NCBI GenBank assembly: GCA_000727475.1
Contig: KL647306.1
Location: forward strand, 213,748 to 277,747
Source: Sarcocystis neurona
Lineage: Eukaryota; Apicomplexa; Conoidasida; Eucoccidiorida; Sarcocystidae
DNA: 64,000 nucleotides
Direction of reading: 5' to 3'
How positions within the stretch are numbered: position 1 is the stretch's first letter; every line of letters begins with the position of its first letter. The position numbers and the translations under genes were made by a program. A model generated the notes under the pieces. The model saw nothing but the letters and a program-made list of their open reading frames with translations. It had not been told where the DNA came from and ran no database searches. Below are positions 1 to 23,625 of the stretch, piece after piece.

Positions 1-12863
<12,863 letters not shown>

Positions 12864-14589
12864 CTAGTAGGCGTCAAGCACGTACTTTCGCATATATCTC
12901 TATACCTACAGGTACCTACCTGCATCTGTCGAGTTGCATCTACCTCTCTATCTACCTACTTGTAACGGTTTTTATCTCTTTCTCCCTCCGTGTGTACACA
13001 TGTATATATATAGTTTACCAGTCTTTATACACAATTGCATACACCTGTCTTTAGAATTCTTAGCAGATGTGTCGGTGTAGAAAAAATTTGTACGCATGTC
13101 TGTTTGCAAACCTCACAGTCTATATCTGAGTCCACTAACCTGAACTCCCTACCAAAGCTTCTGTTACGCACATACACGTATATTTATGTAGACACGCCTA
13201 AGTAAAAGTACGCGCGCAGACGCACCTATCTGGCGTGTCTCTATCTGTCCACAAGTACTTATCAATCGGCTTTTAGTGTATCTCTATATCTATGTGGATC
13301 TCTGACTATCTCGCTGTGGTTTATAACGGATTCCTATCTGTTTGTGGTTCTACCCACCTGCACATATTAGTGTTCAAGTACATCAGTATGTGTAAGTCTC
13401 TACCTTTTTTTCTGACCATCCCTCTGCATATACGTAAATGCATATACGTGTATATCTATCTGTGTGTACAGCTGAATCTACACTACACACGCGTCTCTCT
13501 ATTTATATCTATCGATGCCTCTCTTTTTTTTGCGCTCACTCTCTTTAACCCTTTATCCGTAAACACTCATGCAGCTACCAAAGTGAATCTTGTCGTATCA
13601 ATCTATCCACTCCAGTACACAGAGAGCAACGTACTTCTCTGTATGTTCAAGCGTTACAGCGTAGACGTAGGGTGCCTCTCTGTTACTCCGTATGTGACCG
13701 CCTTGACACGCACCTTTACGCGCAAGTATCTGACCAGTAATTACGTCTTCCCATCCATATATAATTATCTTTACGTCGCGTATACAAGCTTGCTTATCCT
13801 GGCTACTTTTCTACCAGCCAAATAGATCTAAGTATATCTGCGTAGCTGTCAGTCAGTAGTAGCCACTCATCCCCCCTTGATTACTCATTTCTTCCTCGTT
13901 ATTCATCTGCGTACTTGTGTCTATCTACCTACTTCAAAAAGTATCTGGCTATCTCTCTGTCTCTACGTGTATCCATCTGAACCAATGTATGCAGCTGCCT
14001 CTGTGTATCTACCTCCCAACACAACCTACCTTCGCACCTTCATACACGTAGATTTCCCCCTCTATAGAAAAATAGCTTCCTGTCTGAATGTATCACTCTC
14101 CCTGCGCGCCTGTCCATCTACATTCTCAGCCAACCCTCTCATGTATGTATAGGTGTTGCTTCACCTGTTTTCAGGGAATACAAGTTCAAGAGATCTGCGC
14201 GAGCATGTATTGTGCTAACCGTTACCTGCTACCTGTGCTAACATATGCGTACGTACACGTGGACACCTCTGTGTATGCTTGTCGCTTTATGTCCATATAA
14301 ACACCTGTCTGTGTCACCCGGTGCACCTGCCGGTAGATACTATCTCTCTGTGCAGCTCTCTTCGTATTCGTTTCCCTAAGGACGTTTGCTTTCGTTGCTC
14401 CTTGTCGTCTGTGTTAGAGATTTATATGTGCGAACTCCTCTCTCCCCCTCTCAGGAGATTGTACACACGTTGTGCGCCTTGTGACGGCTCTACGCGCGTC
14501 TTGCGCTTTTCGTCTCGTAGAGCAGCAGCTAACGCAAGATCACGTGTTGCTGCGTTTCCCCAAGACGTTAGCAACAACCGCAGTCGCGT

Positions 14590-15477
14590 CGGCAAAAAGA
14601 GCCCCCCGCCAGCAGCAGCAGCCCAGGTGGCCGCAGCACCAGCAGCCTCAGTACCAGCAGCCCCAGCACCAGCAGCCCCAGCAAGAGCAGTCGCAGCAAC
14701 AGCAACACCAGCAAACCATCAGCAGTCACGGCGGCGAAAGCAGCAGCAGCGGATGGAGAAGCACTGTTTCGCAGCAACAGTTTTAGGGCCGTGTAGAGCA
14801 GCAGCGGCTCTTGGCCGAGTGCGCGTGGCGCGTGCAGCAGCTGCAGCGAAAGCACCAGCAGCCGCTCCGACAACTGCACCAGTTTCTGCAGCTGCTGCAG
14901 TGGGCATGCAGCAGGGGAGGGGCATATATGCGTCGCTCACGCTTGATACCTTTGTGTGACCCGTGCTGGACGTGTACAAACTTATGTGCCTCCTTCTACT
15001 TTAAACAGACGTATACGTACGTATGTTTGACACGCATGTGGGCGTACTTTTTGTGTCTGTGTGTGTGTGTGTGCATATATATACATATATATATATATAT
15101 TGTAGGTAAGTGTTCAAATAGTTATGAGCCCCATACGTATATTCGAACACGTGTACAAATGTGTACATACACACATGTGTGACGGTGCACTTCCTGCAGC
15201 ACAAGGCAAGAAGCTTCTGCAGCCGTTGTATTCACAAAGATATTTGTCGTATGCGTCTGAGACGGTCCCGTGCGTACGAACAGGCACGTGTACTCTTGAC
15301 AGTCTGATGGTAGTGGCCCGGGAAGCAGCAGAGGTCACGGCAACAGCAGGAAGAGTGGACAAGGCCGCGCGGCTTCGCGCTCACTTCGTAGGGCTGTCCC
15401 GCCTCGAAGCAAACTGCTGCCCTGCAACACAAGCGCGTGGGAGAGACTTTCTGCTCCTGTTCCTCCTGTTGCCGCTT

Positions 15478-15508
<31 letters not shown>

Positions 15509-16985
15509 TCCTGCTGCAGCTGTCCGGAGGCGGGTCTACGGATGTCTGCCTTGCCGTCTGCCATAGGGGAAGGAGCGGTGCTTCGGCGGTGTTTGTTCGT
15601 CAACGGGAGGTAATATCTGCGACACAAACGCAGCGCCGCAGCAACAGCAGCCGTAGGAGCTCGACGCTGCAAGCACAGGCTACGGCAGAAGCAGGCAGGC
15701 AAATGCAGCCGAGCAGTAACAGCAGCACCAACAGAAAAAGCGCCAGCAGCAGCAGGACAACAGCAACGCGTTCCGGCGGAAGCGGCGCCGCAGACGTGCC
15801 CGCAGCAGCAACAGCAGCAGACCGCGCGCCGGGGGAAGCACGCCGCCGCAGAATCAGCAGCGCCAACAAGCCTTGCAGCAACAACAGCAACACAGAAGAC
15901 AGCAGAGCACCAGCAGCAGCAGACATCAGAGCACCGCACTGCAGCAGCAGCGGCAGAAGCATCACACACAAGCCAGCAGCGCACACGCTGCAACGACCGC
16001 AGCCTTCCTCCTGGAAACCCTCCTGCGGTGTATATACACCTAAAAGAAGTGTCTACATGCTTCTGTGAGGCTTTTCTGTAACAGGTCGGACTCCCCCTGC
16101 CTCGGAGCTACCGGATGCAATCAATGCAAGCCAAGCGTGCGGACAGACCTTACCCAGACACATACACGTGAACATATATATATATATATACATACATATG
16201 TGTGGATCTATATCTATCAATATATATATATAGATAGAGAGAGAGGAGGGATATATATATATATGTATCTATATATACGTGTTTATGTATGTGTGTCTCT
16301 AAGTATCAGTACATATGTATATATACGTATATATGTGTACTGATTTATATATAGAGATAGAGAAATACACATATGTGCGTTTATATATATATATATATGT
16401 ATACAGTTTTGTATATGTCTAGATATATACACACGTGTCAGGATGTGTATTCATAGACGACAGGTGAGTAATCTGCGCCTGTAATGGTGTGGAGGACAAG
16501 TTCTTCGCGGGTGGAAGCGGCAGCGAGCAACAACCTCGTGAGGCTGCGTTGACGTGTCACGAGCACGGCAGCAGCAGGGGCAGCAGCAGGAGCAGCAGCA
16601 GCGGCAAGCGACAAAGAAGAAGCAGGCGTTGAAGCAGAAGGAGAGACGAAGCAGCAACAGAAAGGCAGAAGGAGGCGAAGCAGCAGGAGAGCAGTGCCTC
16701 ACGCTTCGCAGCGAAGGCGAACGCAGCCGAGGGGAAGCAGCAGCTCGAGTCTTCGAGCTCCCCGGGAGAGGGGCAGCAGCGGCAGCAATGCCAGCAAAAG
16801 AAAAGGCGGCAACCAGCGAGGCAGCAAAAGCCGCGGCAGGGGTAGGCGGAGAAACCGCAGAGGAAGAACGACGCAGCACCAGAAGCAGCTGCAGCAGAAG
16901 CAGAAGCAGCTGCAGCAGCAGGCCGACTGCGCACGACAGACAACAGCAGCAACGCCGGCAGCAACATAACAGCAGCCACCCTTAG
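14590..16985. repeat. Series of CAG/CTG islands
   Basis: CAG-type repeats cover 14590-14920, 15640-15980 and 16555-16985, with a CTG tract at 15450-15530. They alternate with TA-rich microsatellite DNA. Open frames here read as Gln, Ala, Ser or Leu runs. Some could be exons of Eimeria-type repeat-rich proteins, but no conserved segment was found. Confidence 0.7.
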
Positions 16986-18359
16986 CAGCGGTGACCGCGG
17001 CAGGCATCCATACATGCACACACATATATATAGAGCTATTGATGCGCTCGCCAGTAGACGTAGACGTAGATATTTGTGGAGCCCAATATATTTATTCGTG
17101 TATTATATATCTTACGTGCACACTTCCACGCGACACATCTGTCTCTGTAGGTGTCTATACGCATCCATATATATACACATATATATATGTATATATATGT
17201 GCGGTAATACATCAAGTCTCTTTACATACACGTATATGCAAAGGACTACAAATCACAATAGATACGGATATAAACAAGATTCATAAACATACATGTCCGT
17301 ACAAACGTACATATATATATATATATACAGAGGAACATAGATACGCACATACGTATATATGTGTATATTTGAATTCAAAGTACATACATATATATATATA
17401 TGAAAGACAAGAGATATCAAAACTCCGTATATGGTGCTAGGTACATATGCACACATACATGCGAGCACCTATTTACAACATATGTATGGGCTAAAGGAAG
17501 ATACAAATATATAAAGTCTACGTACATATCTATCTATTCACATATATATATTTATACATATACAGATATCTACCTATCTCCATATATATGTGCGGGTGTC
17601 CCATATACAAATAATATAACATATATATGTACATATGCGCGGCAACATATCTGCGTAGATGCACGGCAAACTCTTTGAGTTCAGACAGAGAAGTAGCGAC
17701 GAAAACAGAAGAATAGAGCGTGTGGTATGCGGCGAAGTTAAAAGGCCGCATGTGTGTCCCCGAGAATCGGCGGGGGAGAAAAAAGTGGCGCTGTGGAAGG
17801 CAGAGAGAGCGAAGACGGGAAGAAATTTCGTTTGCTGTTGAGTCGTCCCCCTCTGAGAACTTCACGCAGTCGTACAGTTCTCCCGCCAAACGTATACACA
17901 ACTACATCAGCAGTGTCATGTACAAATATATACACATATATATGTATATTGTAGGTACGCATAAATATACCTATATTTATGCGGACAACACGCAGAGCAG
18001 AGCAGGGTCCTCCTACGGTTGTAAGACTGCAGCTGCTGTCAGTTAAAACGACATAAAAACGCTGTTCTGCGGACCGCTGTGTTTACTCCCACAAGTGACA
18101 GGCAGTCCAGCTGCGCCATGCACGTGCGTTCTTCTGCATCTTTTCTCCGTGCTACTGCCACGAGTTCTCCGCCTGCGACTGCGTGTTTTGCGCTGTTTTG
18201 TTTCTGCAGTCCTGCCACTGCCATTTGAGCACTGCTACAACTGCTGCGTGTTCCCCACGTGCTGCACGGCTCGAATAACTCCTGCCCGCTCTATCTTTTC
18301 CACGGAGGGCCACGCGTTTGTGTGTGTGTGTTAGGACGTATTACACGTATATGTGTGTA

Positions 18360-18800
18360 CTTCTGGAGAGACGGGAGGACGGATGTGCGACGACGCGCGG
18401 AGGAAGCGGGGTAGATGGGGGTCTCACGCGCCGCAGAAATCGAAGAAGAGGGCAGCAGGGGGGGGAGAAGACGAGGCGAGGAAATTCGGGGAAGTCGACA
18501 AATGTGGGAAAGTCGCCGAGGTGCGGAGAGCGGTGCAGAAAAGTGCGCTTCGCAGAGAGGAGCTCCACACACACGCGCCGCCGGGGGGACGCCCCGCGCG
18601 CCGTCGAGACGAGACACCGGCGGACCGGCGCGCGGCTCGCAGGCAGTAGACGACCGAAACACGGAAAAGGAGTCGTCTGTCTCTCGAGAAGAGCAGCGAA
18701 AAAAACGGGAAAGTTTCAGACACAAAAGACGAAGGAAAAGCATCACTTCCCGGTTCGTGGCGGCCGAGGCACCTGCGCCTGCAACGGATGTGCGCGCGCA
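18360..18800. other. GC- and CpG-rich island, function unknown
   Basis: This block of about 440 bp is clearly richer in GC and CpG than its TA-rich surroundings, with clusters such as GCGCGCCGTC near 18597. It has open frames on both strands without any recognised motif. It could be promoter-associated DNA or an unrecognised exon. Confidence 0.4.
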
Positions 18801-19049
18801 CACGCACGCCGCGCAGATGCCAAGCAGCAGCAGCCGAGGGTCTGGAGCAGCATACGTTAGCAGCAACAGCGTCATACATATATTCGCACACGTGTATATA
18901 CATATACATATATATACATATATATATATATCTGGCTGCTGCCGAAACAGCAGCAACCGATGATCTGCAGTAGCATACATTAGCAGCAACAGCGTCACAC
19001 ATATATTTTCTGTATATGTACATATATATATATGTATGTATATGTCACT

Positions 19050-19560
19050 GGCTGCTGCCAGTTTGTTTACTCCTCCGCCGGCTGCTGTTAAAGCTGCAGC
19101 TGCTGTGTTGCTTCGACTTCCTGCTCCCGTCGTTTCGGTCGTAGCTGTACGAGTACTGGTACTGGAGCTGTTGGGGCTTCACGAGCTGCTGCTACATCAG
19201 CTGCTGTCGTCGCGGCGGTCGATACACACCGCCACTGCTGCAGGCGGCGCTGTTACTCTTGCTACTTCTGATCCTGCTGCTGTTCATGCTGCTGCTGCTG
19301 CTGCTGTTGGTTCTGCTGCTCTTGATGCTTGTTGCACCTGCTGGTGCTGTTCTGCTGCTGCTGGCGCTACTAAAACAGGGCACGCTGCTGAAGCAACAGG
19401 TGCTGCTGCTGTTCTGGTCCTGCGCCGTTGCTCCTGCGGCTGGCGCTGGCGCTGTTTCCACTGCTGCTGCTGCTGCTGCTATATCCGCTGCTACTGCTGT
19501 GGCTCGAGCTCCTCTACTGCTACGGCTGTGGCAGCATCTGCAGACCCTGCCATCGCTCCA
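19050..19560. repeat. CTG/GCT repeat island
   Basis: CTG/GCT steps dominate for about 500 bp. All frames are long and open, giving Ala, Leu, Cys or Ser runs. Confidence 0.8.
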
Positions 19561-19710
19561 CGGAAACACCTGTCGCTTCTTGCGCGGAGAATGAAGTGCA
19601 GAAGAAAGGATAAGCAGACACACAAACATCCGTACACGGGAGCTGCAGACCCGTCCCAATTTTGCTGCTGCCCGGGCGTTTTCCCGGCGTTGGAGGACCG
19701 GCGTCCGGTG

Positions 19711-20110
19711 GAAGTTCCTCCTGCGGTATCCCCATGCCGGCACCCTCCCGCCGCTGTCGGCGTTTCGTTTAATAATATACGGAAAACGCAGTTTTATACG
19801 TCGCACAGCCATACACGCATAACAGACACGGCATGCACACACATACACACATAACCGGGGGCGTACGGTATATACACACATACATCTTCCCCAACACCTG
19901 GGCAGGGGACCTCTATACGAGGGGTTTTCATGGAGTAAAATCCTGGGTACCTGTATCAAGGAAGTTCCTCTCTTTCCCTGTAATATGCGCGAACATACGA
20001 AGACCAACCTCTGCGGACTTATGCAGGAAGTTCCCCTCTCCCTGAAATTCGTCCGCGTAAATTTGGGAGAGTCAATTGCTGTGCATTCACGGAGAAAGTT
20101 CCTCCCCCTC
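19711..20110. repeat. Degenerate repeat with GAAGTTCCTC core
   Basis: Cores at 19711, 19961, 20027 and about 20095 read GAAGTTCCTC or close variants, followed by C/T-rich sequence. The last three are 66-68 bp apart. The sequence lies 1.5-1.9 kb upstream of the CSN7-like start. Confidence 0.5.
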
Positions 20111-21299
20111 CAACGACAGAAAACTGAAAGGAACTTCTCTTCTGTTCTCGCAGGACGTCACAGCGTGCTCGCCAAGTTCGCGTCGAAGACGCCGGGGCCC
20201 CGTTCTTCCCCGGCATTTCCTCCCCGGCCTATCTGTGAAAAGAGCCGTTCACTTCTGCCTTTCTTCGGGAGTATTTTATCTCCCCCTACTTCTTACGCAA
20301 TGACGTCTATTATACGTGTATACACGAGGAGTGCATCTGTCAGTGCGAATGCGTATATGCTCGTTTGCACGCCTATTTGCAGGTTAAATGCACGTACACA
20401 TAAATTGATGTATGTGTGCATGCGACTTCATCCACACTCAGATGTATATGCTTGTGTAGCTGAAGCTGATGTTGTACATCTGTGTACATATGCATATATA
20501 TATATGTGTATGTATACAAGTACCTGTACGTATATATATATATATATATATGAGAAGATCTGTTTCACTATATTCGTTTTATCATCACATATATATGTGT
20601 GTGTCCAAGCCTCTTGTACAAATGCCTATACATATATATATGTGCATATGTCTATATACGTATATATTAATAAGTCTATTCTACTATATTCGGTATACCA
20701 TCACATATATATATATATATATGCATGTGTACATCCACGCCTCGTGACAGACACACGTGTTCGTCTCGAAGTGAATTTCTTCGTCATTCTCCACAACTTC
20801 ATACTCTTCAGTACACCTGGTCCCTCCCCACTTGCGTTGGGCGTTCGCATATATATATATATATATATATAGATATAGATAGATACATATACATATTCAC
20901 AGATAGATCTATGGACGCTCAACGCATATTCCTCCACACGTCTGTATTTAAGTATCTACGTATGTATGTATATATATACATGGCATATATATATATAACT
21001 TCCCCGGTATGTGCGTATTCTTGTCTGTACATGTGTATATATATGTATAGTTTACCCATGTTTGCAATCCGTACTTTAACTCTGCATGCGTATACATATA
21101 TATATATGTGGTGTACCACATATATATGTATACCATGCGTATATGTAAGTACAAACATGTGTAGATGAAGTGTTTTTATTCGGGAAGTTTTGCCACCTTG
21201 CAGAGTACAGTTTAGGGAGTGTTATTCGGGTGTACGTACACCGCAGTGGCGTCGGAGCTGTGCGAGGCCTCCCCCCCACAGCGAATCACAGCAGAGTGC

Positions 21300-21338
21300 A
21301 GCAAGCGGCGGCGCCAGCAACAGCCGCAGCAGCAGCAA

Positions 21339-21370
<32 letters not shown>

Positions 21371-21404
21371 GCAGCGACAGCAACAGCAACAACAACAGCA
21401 GCGA

Positions 21405-21436
<32 letters not shown>

Positions 21437-21470
21437 GCAACAGCAGCAGCAACAGTACCAGCAGCATTAA
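21300..21470. repeat. CAG/CAA array upstream of the CSN7-like start
   Basis: The tract is nearly pure CAG/CAA/GCAG. It is in the same open frame as the CSN7-like protein, but no ATG precedes it in that frame after the TGA at 21166. It is therefore probably 5' untranslated, unless an upstream exon splices in. Confidence 0.8.
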
Positions 21471-21600
21471 GAGGCGCGACAGCACGCGAGAACAGCGCCT
21501 CACAACCGCAGGAAAGCGGAGACAGACGAAGCAGCTGCTGCAGCCTCAGCGGCAGAGGAGAAGCAATGAGGCAGCAGGGTCTGGGAGAACGGCAGCAGCG

Positions 21601-23625
21601 ATGAAAGACGCGTTCCTAGCGGCTGCCCCGCTCTCCTTTCCACAGGGAGCGACGCAGTGGAGTCCCGTAGATCAGGCTTCCGCTGCTGCCACTGCAGTGA
21701 TGACAGACTTTCTGCATCAGCTCAACGCAGCTACAGCAGCCGCAGCAGAGGCAGTAGCTGCAGCAGATGTGACAGCAACACATGCAGAAGCAGCGGGAGA
21801 CGGAACCGCACCAGCAGCCGAGACAGGAGCAGCAGCAACAGTCTCTCGGCCGCAGTCAATTGCAGGGACATCTGCAGGCCGCGCTTCTCAAGCAGCAGCA
21901 GTCTCTGCGGTGGTGGAGACGGTCTGTGGGGTTTTGCTGCGAGCCCTTCTGCACCCCAACCTCTTCTTCTACGCGGAACTGCTGCAGCATCCGCTCGTCC
22001 GTTTTCTTTTTCTCGATGCTCAAGCCCGCCCGGCCCTTTCTGCTGCTCCTGCTGCTGCTGCTTATGTAGCTGCAGCCAAGCCGAAAACTGCTGCGCCGAC
22101 AACAGATCTGACCGAAGAAACCGCGTGCCCAGCTGCTGCTGATGCAGCAGCACGGCCACAGCTTGCTTCGGCCGCTGCTGGAGCTGCTGCTGCTGCTGCC
22201 CACTTGGTGTCTACTGCGTGCGCTGCTGCTCCTGCTGCTGCCGCACCCGCTTCCGCTGCTGCTATCCGTTCCTTTGCTGCTGCTGCTCTTTCTTCGTTGA
22301 AACTCCTTAAGGACGGATCCAAGACAGTGCACTTCTTCCTTCAACTACGTGCGCTCCTGCGTCTTTTCAGCACCGGAAGTGTCAGGGACTTCTGCCGCCT
22401 ACGTCGGGAGCAACAGCTGCGGCAGCAGCGACAGCAGCAGGAATATGCACAGCAGGAGCAGGATTACGAACAGGAGGGGCAGGGAAAAGGGCAGCAGAAG
22501 CGGCGGGGGGAAGTTTACCAGGAGCAGCAGCTAACGGTTTGCCAAGGGGGAAGTGAAGAAGGCTGCGAACAGCAGCAGCAGCAGAGGACGAGCAGCAGCC
22601 GCAGCAGCAGAGTCCAGCAGCAGCAGGAACAGGAGCTGCTGCCTGCGCTGCCTCCTGTGCTGCGCCGCAAACTCCGCATGCAAACGATCATCCGAGAAGC
22701 CTCACAGCATCGGCAGCTCTCGCTGTCCACCCTGTGCGACGCTCTCTCCTTCGATGAAGACCGCGCCGCCCGCCCATCTCGCAGCAGCAACGACAACTGC
22801 GCCCGCAGCAACAGCAGCAAGTGCCGCAGTAGCAGGGGCAACAGCGGAAGTCGCAGCAGCAGTGGGGATGGCGGCGGCGGCGGCAGCAGTCGTAGGAGTG
22901 ACGGCAGCGAGGAAGGCAGCAACACCGGCAGAAGCAGCGACAGCTGCAGCTCTGAAGTCGACGCGTTCTTCGACGCTGCTGTAGAAGCTGCTGCGGCGGA
23001 GCTGCCGGAGCCCCCCCTTCTGTCGTTAGAGGAACAGCTGATGTGCGGGCGTGCACGCGGAGCAGCAGCAGCGGTAGAGGTTGGAACGGGAGCCCCAGGC
23101 GACGCAGAGGTAGCCTTCAGTGTAGATGGGGACGATGTCGGGGGAGCAGCAGCAGAAAGAGCAGCAGCAGGGAAGATGAGAAGCAGTCTCATATCTGCCG
23201 CAGACACAGAGCTGCTGGTGCTGGCATGCATGCAGGGCGGATGGCTAGAAGGTCGCTTAGACGCGCGCAGCGCTTCTCGTCACGCGAGGGGAGACCGGGT
23301 GCTGTGGGTGAACAACGTGGCTGCATGCGACATTACGCAGGAAGATCTTCTGGCTGCTGTTGTTGTTCTCGAGAGTCTCGAGACGCGAGCGGCTGCTGCG
23401 CTGCGAGTCCTCGACCAGCGGGTGACGGCGCTGCAGCGGGCCGCCCGAGGCAGCCGGCCGCGAAGCAGCAGCAGCAGCAAAACCCCAAACGGCAGCAGCA
23501 ACAGCAGCGGGAACAGGCGGTCGGGAGCGTGTAAGCGGAGGAGCAGCAGCAGCAGAGACAGCAGCCACGCAGGCAGCAGAAACACCGGCGATCGAACTGC
23601 AGCAGAAACAGCAGCAGCAACATGA
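21601..23625 (+). CDS. CSN7: COP9 signalosome subunit 7-like PCI-domain protein
   Basis: This is a single-exon open frame of 674 codons. The product is predicted to be a scaffold subunit of the COP9 signalosome, which removes NEDD8 from cullins. ATG 21601 (GCAGCGATGAAA) is the first ATG after an in-frame stop at 21166. Residues ~115-140 read HPNLFFYAELLQHPLVRFLF, like the CSN7 helix with FxELL. Residues ~354-387 read LRRKLRMQTIIREASQHRQL followed by SLSTLCDALSFDED, matching the CSN7 stretch around KLKHLTI. Residues ~536-560 (DTELLVLACMQGGWLEGRLD) form the PCI winged helix, and ~567-615 end with ITQEDLLAAVVVLESLETRA, the conserved C-terminal helix. CSN7 proteins usually have about 260-280 residues; the excess here is Ala/Ser/Gln/Gly-rich repeat between these blocks. 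Another PCI protein such as eIF3m is less likely. No neighbour is functionally linked. Confidence 0.82.
   Translation: MKDAFLAAAPLSFPQGATQWSPVDQASAAATAVMTDFLHQLNAATAAAAEAVAAADVTATHAEAAGDGTAPAAETGAAATVSRPQSIAGTSAGRASQAAAVSAVVETVCGVLLRALLHPNLFFYAELLQHPLVRFLFLDAQARPALSAAPAAAAYVAAAKPKTAAPTTDLTEETACPAAADAAARPQLASAAAGAAAAAAHLVSTACAAAPAAAAPASAAAIRSFAAAALSSLKLLKDGSKTVHFFLQLRALLRLFSTGSVRDFCRLRREQQLRQQRQQQEYAQQEQDYEQEGQGKGQQKRRGEVYQEQQLTVCQGGSEEGCEQQQQQRTSSSRSSRVQQQQEQELLPALPPVLRRKLRMQTIIREASQHRQLSLSTLCDALSFDEDRAARPSRSSNDNCARSNSSKCRSSRGNSGSRSSSGDGGGGGSSRRSDGSEEGSNTGRSSDSCSSEVDAFFDAAVEAAAAELPEPPLLSLEEQLMCGRARGAAAAVEVGTGAPGDAEVAFSVDGDDVGGAAAERAAAGKMRSSLISAADTELLVLACMQGGWLEGRLDARSASRHARGDRVLWVNNVAACDITQEDLLAAVVVLESLETRAAAALRVLDQRVTALQRAARGSRPRSSSSSKTPNGSSNSSGNRRSGACKRRSSSSRDSSHAGSRNTGDRTAAETAAAT

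Larger units (their letters stand above)
12864..21600. other. Intergenic region between divergent ADH and CSN7-like genes
   Basis: No gene can be named in these 8.7 kb. From left to right it holds pyrimidine-rich, CTAT/CTAC-rich DNA at 12900-14300, then CAG/CTG islands at 14590-14920, 15450-15980, 16555-16985 and 19050-19560. TA-rich microsatellites lie at 16170-17620. Non-repetitive patches lie at 17640-17920 and 18060-18300, and a GC-rich island at 18360-18800. A degenerate repeat with GAAGTTCC cores lies at 19711-20110, and TA-rich DNA at 20470-21160. Several long open frames exist in the CAG islands, on both strands, with no recognised domain. Confidence 0.5.

Noticed and set aside
13292..13825. 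177-codon plus-strand open frame upstream of ADH
   Set aside because: The DNA is pyrimidine-rich with CTAT/CTAC steps, the composition is biased, and no conserved motif is seen.
14520..14786. Plus-strand frame starting QQLTQDHVLLRFPKTLATTA, briefly considered as a TAF7-like segment
   Set aside because: Only a short stretch is suggestive. The rest is Gln/Pro repeat, and no other TAF7 motif was found nearby.
15124..16068. 314-codon plus-strand open frame with a poly-Leu stretch
   Set aside because: Its second half is CTG and CAG repeat. The first part matches nothing known, and the minus strand is equally open.
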